DNA of 64,000 bases from Vibrio gallicus (lineage in GTDB: Bacteria > Pseudomonadota > Gammaproteobacteria > Enterobacterales > Vibrionaceae), in contig NZ_AP024871.1 in NCBI RefSeq assembly GCF_024346875.1, forward strand, positions 1,426,001 to 1,490,000, given 5' to 3'. The notes beneath the pieces are model-generated. The model was not told where the DNA came from, searched no databases, and saw nothing but the letters and a program-made list of their open reading frames with translations. A program made the position numbers and the translations under genes. Positions 47,798 through 55,567 of the stretch are shown here, piece by piece. The first letter of the stretch is position 1. Every line of letters starts with the position of its first letter.

Positions 47798-47826
47798 GAG
47801 CTGCCGTTAATAGGCAGCTCATTTTT
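47798..47826 (+). terminator. Terminator between the two barrel genes
   Basis: GAGCTGCC (47798-47805), loop GTTAATA, GGCAGCTC (47813-47820), then ATTTTTT. Confidence 0.8.
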
Positions 47827-47865
47827 TAATACCTAATTTTAAAATATTTAAATAAGTGAGCCACT

Positions 47866-48567
47866 TTGAAAACTAAACTAATATTACTGAGCTGTATTAT
47901 CAGCGCTTATTCCATTGCTGATGAAAACACAATTGATTTTGAATCCGCGGTAGAAGAGTTTACAGAAGCGACTATTGAAACAACACCCATTGATTTCACC
48001 GACCCGACTGCCGCTTATAGCTCCCTTCAATTAGGGTACAGCAATGAAGGCCTTGATGCCGGATTTGGATATGCTAGAGCAATCAATGACGATTGGGCGG
48101 GATTGATTTTTGCTCAGTCTCTAAACAGTTTTGACACATACAGAGTCAGAGCCGCCGCACTGAGCACCAATTTCGGTAGTGGGGTTATGGGAGACTATTT
48201 ATATGATGACCAACATGACACACACACTTTCGTATTGAACGCGATGCAAGTCCTGCCGCTGCATGAACGGCTACTGATTGCACCGACTCTTGGCGCGGGT
48301 GTCATATCCAGCGATAACCTTAATAAAGACGTGCCTATTGCTATGGCGCAATTGTACGGTGTCGTTACCATTACAGAGCAAGTCTCTATGATGATAGCAC
48401 CTATCTACACGACGTCTTTGAGTGACAAAACACTTAAAATCAACACGTTAGACTGGGAAGGTAATTTTTCATACCAATTCGCAGATAACCAAAATATTTC
48501 ATTTAAGTATAGTATCTACGATGAAACCGACAACAAGGTGGGCATTCACTACACCTATGCGCTGTAG
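47866..48567 (+). CDS. Small outer-membrane beta-barrel protein (second of the pair)
   Basis: 233 residues from a TTG with GTGAG before it. Signal peptide cleaved near SIA-DEN. The segment AAYSSLQLGYSNEGLDAGFG followed by YARAINDDWAGLIF parallels GYGSNNFDIGLQYAKSLNNDW of the preceding gene, so the two are likely divergent duplicates. The end, HYTYAL, is not the classical terminal Phe. Separated from the first by a terminator, it probably relies on read-through or its own promoter. Confidence 0.6.
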   Translation: MKTKLILLSCIISAYSIADENTIDFESAVEEFTEATIETTPIDFTDPTAAYSSLQLGYSNEGLDAGFGYARAINDDWAGLIFAQSLNSFDTYRVRAAALSTNFGSGVMGDYLYDDQHDTHTFVLNAMQVLPLHERLLIAPTLGAGVISSDNLNKDVPIAMAQLYGVVTITEQVSMMIAPIYTTSLSDKTLKINTLDWEGNFSYQFADNQNISFKYSIYDETDNKVGIHYTYAL

Positions 48568-48807
48568 CTACACTCATTCACTATAATGCCCTTGACTCTA
48601 CCTAATACGAGTACTCTAAGTCGAAGCTCTTGTATCACATCAAGCCCTAAGCACCTGTAGTAACACGGATGTTGCTAGCCCTCCTTTTACTTACTCAAGA
48701 TATTTAGAACGCCTTTCGTTGAAAGCTAACTTCTGCTCACAGCGCATTGCTGCGAACCGTATCAAACATTCTTTAACACATATCGTTCTTAAACTATTGA
48801 ACAAAGA

Positions 48808-48827
48808 CTAATTTCCCTTATTCTTAG
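48808..48827. promoter_or_regulatory. Shared operator motif (variant) upstream of the lysR gene
   Basis: CTAATTTCCCTTATTCTTAG matches the 20-base form TGAATTTCTCTAATTCATAG at 15 positions. It is 36 bases before the lysR ATG. The rest of 48568-48863 shows no gene. Confidence 0.45.
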
Positions 48828-48863
48828 GTTACGCTTTCGAACTTCGTTATGAAAAGGTAACCC

Positions 48864-49796
48864 ATGAAAGAACTTCAAGACTTAGACCTAAATCTGCTCA
48901 AGTTACTTAAAGCGGTTGTTGAAACTCGTAATACCCATGCAGCAGCAGACAAGCTTGGTATATCGCAAACCAGTGTCAGCAGAGGGATGGCGAAGTTAAG
49001 AGAAACTTTTGGCGACCAGCTTTTTCTTCGTAAAGCACACGGCGTCGAGCCTTCAGAGCTGGCAGAGAAACTCGCCGAAGCGGCCGATGAAATGTACTCC
49101 CCTTTGATAAAAGTGATTGAGTCCTACCACAACTTTGACCCTAAAATATTTACCGGCGAAGTCACTATTGCATTAAACATATTTCTACTTGAACTGTATG
49201 GCGATGGGGTTTTTAAGGTTCTACAAGAAGCTTTACCACAAGCGAGCTTTAAATTGATCTACTGGCAAGATAGAAGCTTGGTAGAAGTACTGAATGGACA
49301 AGTCGATTATTTACTACAACTTTCAGGCATTCCATTACCTCAAGATATCTACCAACATAAGCTCACCGAAGTAAAATTGAGCCTAATTGCGCGTAAAGAT
49401 CACCCAGTGTTAAGTAAAAGCAGTGAATGGGAAGATATTCATCACCTACCAATAACAAGAATCTTAATTGATGGCATTAACACCAAGCGCGCTCCGATTG
49501 AAGATCTCTATATATCAAAAGGCTACAACGCGAATATTGTGCTGGCGACACATAGCCTCACAGTATTACGAAGCAAGCTCAGAAATTCGGATGCCTTCTC
49601 TTTTGGCAGCAGTTTTATGACGGAAGATGATTCGGAACTCCGCTGTTACCCATTACCTAATTTACCAAAAGAAATGCGCCAAATTGGTGTAGAGGGCGGC
49701 TACCTGCAATCCAAGCGAGGCTTCCCACTTCACCAACTATTGCATCAAACCATGCAGAGCTACTTTGATAGTATTGTTCAACCTGACAGTCGATAG
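48864..49796 (+). CDS. LysR-family regulator, candidate controller of the surrounding block
   Basis: 310 residues of the LeuO/NodD-like branch (LQDLDLNLLKLLKAVVETRN, helix-turn-helix AAADKLGISQTSVSRGMAKL, effector domain after residue 95). AAAAGG precedes the ATG. It is the only regulator gene between 35.7 and 53.2 kb. It has a copy of the shared palindrome in its own promoter, and the palindrome fits the T-N11-A rule for LysR proteins. Control of the block is an inference. Confidence 0.85.
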   Translation: MKELQDLDLNLLKLLKAVVETRNTHAAADKLGISQTSVSRGMAKLRETFGDQLFLRKAHGVEPSELAEKLAEAADEMYSPLIKVIESYHNFDPKIFTGEVTIALNIFLLELYGDGVFKVLQEALPQASFKLIYWQDRSLVEVLNGQVDYLLQLSGIPLPQDIYQHKLTEVKLSLIARKDHPVLSKSSEWEDIHHLPITRILIDGINTKRAPIEDLYISKGYNANIVLATHSLTVLRSKLRNSDAFSFGSSFMTEDDSELRCYPLPNLPKEMRQIGVEGGYLQSKRGFPLHQLLHQTMQSYFDSIVQPDSR

Positions 49797-49844
49797 CGAG
49801 CGGGATTTCTGGCCTCAATTAAAAACTATTAACTATAAGCTCTG

Positions 49845-49878
49845 GCCCCTAAAGCGATATATAGGTCGCTTTAGGGGC
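49845..49878. terminator. Strong hairpin between lysR and the mscS-type gene
   Basis: GCCCCTAAAGCGA (49845-49857), loop of eight, TCGCTTTAGGGGC (49866-49878): a perfect 13 bp stem between converging genes, without a long T run. Confidence 0.65.
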
Positions 49879-49913
49879 ACGTTGTCTTTAGGGTAATCGT
49901 GTCTGAGGCTGCT

Positions 49914-51710
49914 TTAAGCAGAAGGTGCGCGCACAGCAGAGGTTACCACCGGATACATGATGGTATTTTTGATTTCGTACTTATATTCAAAGCTGAAATC
50001 AGGAAATGGGAAGGCTTGCTCTTCATGCCACTGCGCAACAACCTGTTCGGCTTTTCGTTTCTGTTCCTCATTGTCATTGGCATTTACATCCACAAGTTGA
50101 TATTGCGTAGAGTGAGCTATCTTCGCACCAATGCTCTCGACTTGGGTCAATACAGAAAACAAAATATCCTCTTGGACAGCCATGAACTCTTCATGGTCAC
50201 GACAGCTAATGTAAGCCATCAGATTAATATTGATGGAGTATTCCCCAACACCCATGAGCCTCACTCGAACTGGATCTTCTTCTATGATTGGATGTTGTAG
50301 CAACAACCGGCGCAGATTAACGATCAGTACGCGTAATTGCTCAAGGGTGGTTTCAGAACGCAATCTCAACACATGATCCATGCGTCGCTTATCACGCCGC
50401 TCCAAGTTATCAATTTCCATGTTGGCAAATTCCGAGTTAGGAATGGTAATTAAAGAGCGCTCTAGCGTCCGGACTCGAGTCGAACGCAAACCAATACTCT
50501 CAATGGTTCCTAGTTTGTCTCCATAACGACAAAATTCACCAATCTTTACGCCCCCGTCAGCATAGAGCGTTAATCCGTTGATTACGTTCTCCAATATAGG
50601 GCGAATGGCCAGTGCAACCGCTAAGCCACCCACACCCAAACCTGCCAATACTGGGGAGATCGAGAATCCCATAAATTCGATGACATAAATACCAAGAATC
50701 GCAATAGTTAGGCCACCAAATATACGTGCTAATACAGTAATCAATGACGAATCTACATGCTTACCATTATGCTTTTTGAATACATAGATATCAGCGAAAT
50801 AATTGAAAATGGCCATAATGAGCCACGAAACAAAAGTAAATTGAGCAAGTAGAAAAAACGTGGTGAACAGCTGATAAATGCTACCTGTAATCCAAATCCC
50901 ATCATCGATCACCCATCGGGCTAAAAACAGCAGGTTTACCACACCCACAAGCGATAGCAATCGACCAGCTCGCCACTTTAACCCTTTGCCTTCCCAGCGA
51001 CTATTCCAACGTTCACCAAGAAAAAAGCTTATTTTTATCAAAATCTTGCATACTAGCAAGACGGCAGAAAGCGCAAACCATTGCCAAAGTGGAAGCGCCC
51101 CATAGAGTTTATTAAAAGATGAAGGTAAAGACAGAACAAATTGCTTAGAAAATAAAGGACCAGGACTGATCAGAAATTCTTGATAATAATCTGAACGCGT
51201 TTCAGCATGGTAAGGTAGGGCTGACATCGTTCTATACCAACCAGGAAGGCTTTGGATCGAATTAGAACTGAATAAGAACTGATCGGTTCGCTCACCCAGA
51301 GTTTGGCGAGATAATACAATCTCAGTGTTGCCTAGGCGCCAGTGGTCAATACCCTCCCCTTTTATTTGCTCTAGATTTGGCGCCAGCTGATGAGTACTGG
51401 GGTCAACTCTATCCAACACCTCTCGAAGCAGAATTATTTTCTCCATCACGACAACTGTTCGGCTTCGATTCGGAACCATAGACAAATCCATGGTTCTGAT
51501 CACTTGTGAATAAGCATGCTGCGCTTCTTTAAGATGCAGTGTTTCATTTTTCCAATGCTCGATAACCACACTCGAATCCCTGATGAAGCTCGAAAGAGTA
51601 TGAGTGGGGCTCGAGGTGTCAGCGAGCTCCAAAGCAATACTTGGCATGGCTAGCGCATTAGGTATGGTTAGAAAAACGGCTACTAACATCGAATAAAAAC
51701 GTCTTATCAC
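49914..51710 (-). CDS. MscS-family mechanosensitive channel with long periplasmic N-terminus
   Basis: 598 residues from a GTG start overlapping the preceding small ORF's stop (GTGA), with GGGAG seven bases upstream. A signal-peptide-like start is followed by about 180 periplasmic residues and several membrane helices. The channel signature near residue 350 reads LAGLGVGGLAVALAIRPILENV. The MscS beta domain follows (GDKLGTIESIGLRSTRVRTLE, IPNSEFANMEIDN). It opens on membrane tension to release solutes. A similar domain order occurs in YbiO/MscM-type channels. Confidence 0.85.
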   Translation of the reverse strand: MIRRFYSMLVAVFLTIPNALAMPSIALELADTSSPTHTLSSFIRDSSVVIEHWKNETLHLKEAQHAYSQVIRTMDLSMVPNRSRTVVVMEKIILLREVLDRVDPSTHQLAPNLEQIKGEGIDHWRLGNTEIVLSRQTLGERTDQFLFSSNSIQSLPGWYRTMSALPYHAETRSDYYQEFLISPGPLFSKQFVLSLPSSFNKLYGALPLWQWFALSAVLLVCKILIKISFFLGERWNSRWEGKGLKWRAGRLLSLVGVVNLLFLARWVIDDGIWITGSIYQLFTTFFLLAQFTFVSWLIMAIFNYFADIYVFKKHNGKHVDSSLITVLARIFGGLTIAILGIYVIEFMGFSISPVLAGLGVGGLAVALAIRPILENVINGLTLYADGGVKIGEFCRYGDKLGTIESIGLRSTRVRTLERSLITIPNSEFANMEIDNLERRDKRRMDHVLRLRSETTLEQLRVLIVNLRRLLLQHPIIEEDPVRVRLMGVGEYSININLMAYISCRDHEEFMAVQEDILFSVLTQVESIGAKIAHSTQYQLVDVNANDNEEQKRKAEQVVAQWHEEQAFPFPDFSFEYKYEIKNTIMYPVVTSAVRAPSA

Positions 51711-51859
51711 AACGATCTCCCGTCATCACTTTGTTCCAATGAAAACATAGGGGCTAGCGAATAAGAATGATCCATGACAGATTGATGTTGAGAGTAATGA
51801 TAATTAGCTTGTAGTAACGTAGATATACATTTTAAAAGTGAAGTGAATAACGTTGTCAT
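51707..51859 (-). CDS. 50-residue peptide coupled to the mscS-type gene
   Basis: The peptide MTTLFTSLLKCISTLLQANY... has a hydrophobic start and a polar, His/Ser-rich end (SLEQSDDGRSL). A very strong ribosome-binding site, GGAGGATATA, precedes the ATG. The stop overlaps the channel's GTG as GTGA. It may be a real small membrane-associated peptide or a leader that loads ribosomes for the channel gene. The 59 bases upstream contain TCACATCCATGTGA, a perfect palindrome. Confidence 0.5.
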   Translation of the reverse strand: MTTLFTSLLKCISTLLQANYHYSQHQSVMDHSYSLAPMFSLEQSDDGRSL

Positions 51860-51918
51860 TATATCCTCCAAATAAAAATTCACATCCATGTGATTCAATA
51901 TTAGCTTGCTGAAATAAA

Positions 51919-52959
51919 CTAGTTGATATATTTATTAAAGAACTGACCTAACTCATTAATAGCATCTTCAGACTCTGGCATATCGATTAAGATACCACTC
52001 ATATAATCACCATGAGATTGGCCATCATATATATGCAGGTCAGTCTCTACGTCTGCACTGCGTAATAATCGATGCATACGAACCGTATCACTTAACAAGA
52101 GATCTCGAGTGCCTGAAATAAATATCGTTGGTGGGAATTCACCAATATCAGCGTATATTGGTGAAATAAGAGGATTATCAAGCGCTTCTCCACCAGCATA
52201 GACATCGAAAGTGCCCTCAATCAGCCCTTCTCGCTGACCTAGAGGGTCTAAGCCTTGCATCGTTAACCATGAATCCGATGTCTCTTTAAGGTCGACTGAA
52301 GGAGTCCCAACAAACAATGCGCCAGGTGCGGGAAGATCGAGTTCTTGCAGTTTAAGTGTCGTTGCTAACGTTAAGTTACCGCCTGCGGATGTGCCAAAAA
52401 TCGCTGTTGATTCTGGTGATTGAGTTTTTATTAGCTCTTTCCATACTGCTACTGCATCATCAATTGCCGCTGGGAATGGATGCAGTGGCGGTTGACGATA
52501 GTCAACAGAGATCACCTGTGCACCTAGCCCGTTCGCAACCCAAATAGCTTCTCGTAAAGCTGATTCACCCCCACCGAAAACAAATGCACCACCATGGATA
52601 TGTACTAGCCACTTATCTTTGTATTCAGGGGCAATATTCTTCGGTGTAACAAAGAACGTATCGACTCCGGCAAACTGCTTAGCTTCATAAGTAACGCCCA
52701 GGCGCTCTAGAGCTTGTTGAGCAATCTTAATACCTGGTGCATCAAATTGGGCTTGTAACGCCAACCACTCTGCCGTGTTGTTAGGAACAGGAATTGCCGG
52801 TGAGATAACTCTGTGCTCAAATAACTGAGCAAACTCTGTCGATATTCCTGCTGGGGTCGGAACCTTTCGCTCTTGCAGTTCCATTCCAGCAAACGCCCCT
52901 GTGCTTGATAAGCTGAGTAGCAATGCAGGAATAACAGTGCGTAGTGATTTGGTTTTCAT
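51919..52959 (-). CDS. Secreted alpha/beta-hydrolase of the hormone-sensitive-lipase type (esterase)
   Basis: 346 residues from MKTKSLRTV, which opens a signal peptide ending near AFA-GME. An ATG at 53037 would run through the operator. The oxyanion loop HIHGGAFVFGGG and nucleophile elbow GTSAGGN, with Ser near residue 200, are intact. The catalytic His is in DGQSHGDY near the end and the Asp in SGTRDLLL. It hydrolyses short-chain esters or lipids in the periplasm or outside. It diverges from the 29-residue peptide gene across an operator pair. Confidence 0.85.
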   Translation of the reverse strand: MKTKSLRTVIPALLLSLSSTGAFAGMELQERKVPTPAGISTEFAQLFEHRVISPAIPVPNNTAEWLALQAQFDAPGIKIAQQALERLGVTYEAKQFAGVDTFFVTPKNIAPEYKDKWLVHIHGGAFVFGGGESALREAIWVANGLGAQVISVDYRQPPLHPFPAAIDDAVAVWKELIKTQSPESTAIFGTSAGGNLTLATTLKLQELDLPAPGALFVGTPSVDLKETSDSWLTMQGLDPLGQREGLIEGTFDVYAGGEALDNPLISPIYADIGEFPPTIFISGTRDLLLSDTVRMHRLLRSADVETDLHIYDGQSHGDYMSGILIDMPESEDAINELGQFFNKYIN

Positions 52960-53037
52960 AGTAACTCCGGTAATGAATCTAAAAGCCGTGATTGGCGAAC
53001 TGAGGCTATTATTCACGTCCGAACCCATTAGCACCAT

Positions 53038-53096
53038 GAATTAGAGAAATTCAAATTTGATTATAACTAAGTAGCAATAATGAATTTCTCTAATTC
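53038..53096. promoter_or_regulatory. Perfect inverted operator pair between the esterase and a small peptide gene
   Basis: GAATTAGAGAAATTC (53038-53052) and GAATTTCTCTAATTC (53082-53096) are exact reverse complements, with centres 44 bp apart. They lie 79 bases before the esterase ATG and 57 before the ATG at 53153. This is the clearest instance of the motif. Confidence 0.65.
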
Positions 53097-53152
53097 CTGC
53101 TTAACACAATAAATTAATGGGATAATGCATTGACACAATATAAGGAGCTCAC

Positions 53153-53242
53153 ATGAAATACCTTCCTGTACTCATGATATTTACGAGTTATCTCATTTTA
53201 CTATTTATATTGGTTGATCATTTAAATATTCAAACCGTATAA
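53153..53242 (+). CDS. 29-residue single-helix membrane peptide
   Basis: The peptide starts MKYLPVLMIFTSYLILLF and ends LNIQTV. One membrane helix of about 20 residues is expected. AAGGAG lies seven bases before the ATG, and TTGACA-like bases with ATATAA sit just upstream. It lies on the far side of the operator pair from the esterase, so it is likely co-regulated with it. I recognise no family. Confidence 0.55.
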   Translation: MKYLPVLMIFTSYLILLFILVDHLNIQTV

Positions 53243-53292
53243 AGTAGATAAAGAAAAAAGGGACAAAGAAAAAAGAAACAAAGCCGCCCTAA

Positions 53293-54530
53293 CAGGGTGA
53301 GATTGTGAACGTTTTTTGTTCAAAATCACGATCGATTTGACGATCACATTTAGCTGTGATCATATACTCCCTTTTTAGGGAGCAAATCATGCACATCGAC
53401 CACTTCAAAGAACATTTTCAAACGATTACCGACCAACGCCAAGGTGCAAAGGTCACTTATTGCCTGTTTGAAGTCCTTTTTGGCTCGCTATGTGCGGTTA
53501 TTGCTGGTGCGAAAGGCTGGTTTGATATTCGTGAGTACATTCACGGACATCATGACTGGTTTAGGCGCAATGACCTATTTTTGAACGGTATTCCTGCTGA
53601 TGACACTGTTGCTCGAATAATATCGACGATTGAACCTGAGCAGTTTCATGAATGCTTCATAAACTGGATGTCATCAATTCACACCCTTACTGATGGTCAA
53701 GTCGTTGCGATCGATGGCAAAACGCTTCGCGGCTCATATAATCGCGAAGACAGAGCGAGTACTATTCATATGATCAGTGCTTACGCGTCATCAAACAAGC
53801 TCGTATTAGGGCAGTTAAAAACCGAACAAAAAAGCAATGAAATTACAGCGATCCCTGAACTGATAAAGATGCTCGATGTCAAGGGAGCGCTAGTAACCAT
53901 TGATGCTATGGCCTGCCAAACCAAGATTGCTAAAGCCATTGTAGAGCAAGGTGGTGACTACTTGCTTGCCGTAAAGAGCAACCAAGGAAAACTCCGACAA
54001 GCAATAGAAAAGGCGTTCTCTTCTCAACGAGCCAATGTGGTTGATGAGATCTCTCTTAAGCAAGGACACGGTCGTATAGAATCACGCCAATGCTATGTTT
54101 TTGATAGTACGAAACTTGAAGGTAACTTCTCTCGCTGGAAAGCCTTGAAGAGCATTGTTATGGTTGAAAACTTTCGCCTTGAGAAAGGCAAATCTGTCGA
54201 TCTAGAGTACCGTTATTATATCAGTTCTAAAAAGCTGAGTGCAGAGCAAGCTGCGATGGCAGTCAGAGAGCATTGGGGCATAGAATCAATGCACTGGGTG
54301 CTTGATGTAACCATGAATGAAGATGCGTGCCAGATATACAAAGATCACGGTGCAGAGAATCTATCATGCCTACGCCATATGAGTTTGAACATGCTCCGAG
54401 AAGAGCCAACCAAGCTAAGCATTGTTGGTAAGCAAAAGCGCTGCATGATGAATACATCAATGCTAGAGGCAGTATTGAGTGCTGGCTTTAGTCAGGTGGT
54501 GGAAAACTAGGCATTCATGCGGTCGCCCTG
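53293..54530 (+). mobile_element. ISAs1-family insertion sequence
   Basis: A 1.24 kb element with ends CAGGGTGAGATTGTGAACG (53293) and, at the right, the complement of CAGGGCGACCGCATGAATG (to 54530). They agree at about 11 of 19 bases. I see no clear target duplication. The frame to its right is open into the element, so it interrupted a gene. Confidence 0.8.
53389..54510 (+). CDS. ISAs1-family transposase
   Basis: 373 residues from MHIDHFKEHF. N-terminal DDE_Tnp_1-associated domain, then the catalytic segments AIDGKTLRGSYN, TIDAMACQTKIAK and VREHWGIESMHWVLDV near the end. No stops or frameshifts are seen, so the copy may be active. An ATG at 53356 would add eleven residues; the internal start has GGGAG at a good distance. 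Confidence 0.9.
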   Translation: MHIDHFKEHFQTITDQRQGAKVTYCLFEVLFGSLCAVIAGAKGWFDIREYIHGHHDWFRRNDLFLNGIPADDTVARIISTIEPEQFHECFINWMSSIHTLTDGQVVAIDGKTLRGSYNREDRASTIHMISAYASSNKLVLGQLKTEQKSNEITAIPELIKMLDVKGALVTIDAMACQTKIAKAIVEQGGDYLLAVKSNQGKLRQAIEKAFSSQRANVVDEISLKQGHGRIESRQCYVFDSTKLEGNFSRWKALKSIVMVENFRLEKGKSVDLEYRYYISSKKLSAEQAAMAVREHWGIESMHWVLDVTMNEDACQIYKDHGAENLSCLRHMSLNMLREEPTKLSIVGKQKRCMMNTSMLEAVLSAGFSQVVEN

Positions 54531-54607
54531 TAAAAATAGCCGACACTGACCCCAAAGCTACAGCGAAAATATGTTACGAGATGGCGAAAGACGACGGCAT
54601 TATTTAA
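54531..54607 (+). pseudogene. 3' fragment of a gene cut by the ISAs1 element
   Basis: An open frame from the IS end reads ...TDPKATAKICYEMAKDDGII and then TAA at 54605-54607. The next gene starts 15 bases later with a good ribosome-binding site, as in an operon. The missing 5' part is not found left of the IS in this window, so more than simple insertion took place. The family is unknown. Confidence 0.4.
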
Positions 54608-54622
54608 TAGGAACATAGAGCA

Positions 54623-54976
54623 ATGAAAACATTCCTTCAGAAAATCGAAGAAGCGAAACTTAGACAAGCTAAGGCCAACAAACACAAGAACGTACTAGAT
54701 AGGCTTAACGCTTCCCCAGACATGTTTAATGTTGAGTGTGAAGCTTACGCCGACTTGATGAAATCAAAGGGTGTGACCAACATCAGCGTAATGAATAGTA
54801 TCGTTACCAGAGAATCGCTGTGGAATAACTTCACGGCCATTCGAGCCATCAGTGATTTTGGCGACGGTCGTGACACCTACAGTGTTTCACGAAGTGCATA
54901 CAAACAAATCAACACTTTGCTTGGCCGCAGTTCCAACCCCAGCAAAGGCACATTAGATAACCAAAGAAGATTTTAA
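54623..54976 (+). CDS. 117-residue basic protein of unknown function, phage- or satellite-like setting
   Basis: Starts MKTFLQKIEEAKLRQAKANK after AGGAACATAGAGCA. Helical and charged, with no membrane segment. I do not recognise it. It lies in a run of small genes between an IS and two integrases, which suggests a small integrative element or prophage remnant. Confidence 0.5.
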   Translation: MKTFLQKIEEAKLRQAKANKHKNVLDRLNASPDMFNVECEAYADLMKSKGVTNISVMNSIVTRESLWNNFTAIRAISDFGDGRDTYSVSRSAYKQINTLLGRSSNPSKGTLDNQRRF

Positions 54977-55004
54977 TCCTTACAAACAAGGGGAACATAG
55001 CGGC

Positions 55005-55145
55005 ATGAAAAAGCTGATCCTTGCTACAACAATAACAATAACAGCGATTCCAGCTCTATCTGGTGAACTGAACGAAGAACAGAAAATGGTTGTATCTAGT
55101 TATGTATCGTCGACTATGTGTTCAAACGGGTTCGAATCGAATTAA
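55005..55145 (+). CDS. 46-residue secreted peptide
   Basis: Starts MKKLILATTITITAIPALSG, a good signal peptide, followed by about 26 residues with one Cys (STMCSNGFESN). GGGGAAC lies about ten bases before the ATG. It may be a truncated gene or a small periplasmic peptide. The next 290 bases (55146-55435) have no gene I can support. Confidence 0.45.
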   Translation: MKKLILATTITITAIPALSGELNEEQKMVVSSYVSSTMCSNGFESN

Positions 55146-55435
55146 AGCGGCTTAACACTTCAAATCAATTGCAGACATTCACGATGACCACACTCAAAAC
55201 GTAAACATCTGACACTAAGGCGCTTTTGTCCCAATGAGCGTTATCACAGGTGAGTACTAGCAGGTCTCTGTCCAGTTATACACGTTCTCGCAAGAAGGGG
55301 TTAAGACGGATCGTCATGGTTGATTTTTTTCCGATTCTATGAGGAATTTCAATTATTCCACAATACTTCCACCTACGACGTAAAATGTTTAGGTGTGAAG
55401 CCGTACAAATTGAGTTCAGCAGTGGGAGTGTGTAG

Positions 55436-55564
55436 GTGAGTGTAGCAGCATTAAATATGTTAACTGGTGGTTTTATAGGTGTAGTGTTGACATTATCCAT
55501 CCAATACACAGTTAAACGTTTAACCATTAGCTACAGCCATTTTTTGGCAAAGCGTGGGAAGTAA
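55436..55564 (+). CDS. 42-residue membrane peptide
   Basis: From GTG with GGGAG seven bases before. The sequence MSVAALNMLTGGFIGVVLTL has one membrane helix, followed by a basic end (SHFLAKRGK). Its stop is three bases before the ATG of the zinc-finger gene, so the two are probably translated together. Confidence 0.45.
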   Translation: MSVAALNMLTGGFIGVVLTLSIQYTVKRLTISYSHFLAKRGK

Positions 55565-55567
55565 ATT

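Noticed and set aside
51870..51895. TCACATCCATGTGA as a copy of the shared operator
   Set aside because: The arms differ from GAATT/AATTC. It is a separate palindrome, perhaps CRP-like, and was not counted.
55276..55527. Minus-strand 83-residue frame in the satellite-like region
   Set aside because: The plus strand offers a better candidate (55436-55564) with a ribosome-binding site and coupling to the next gene.
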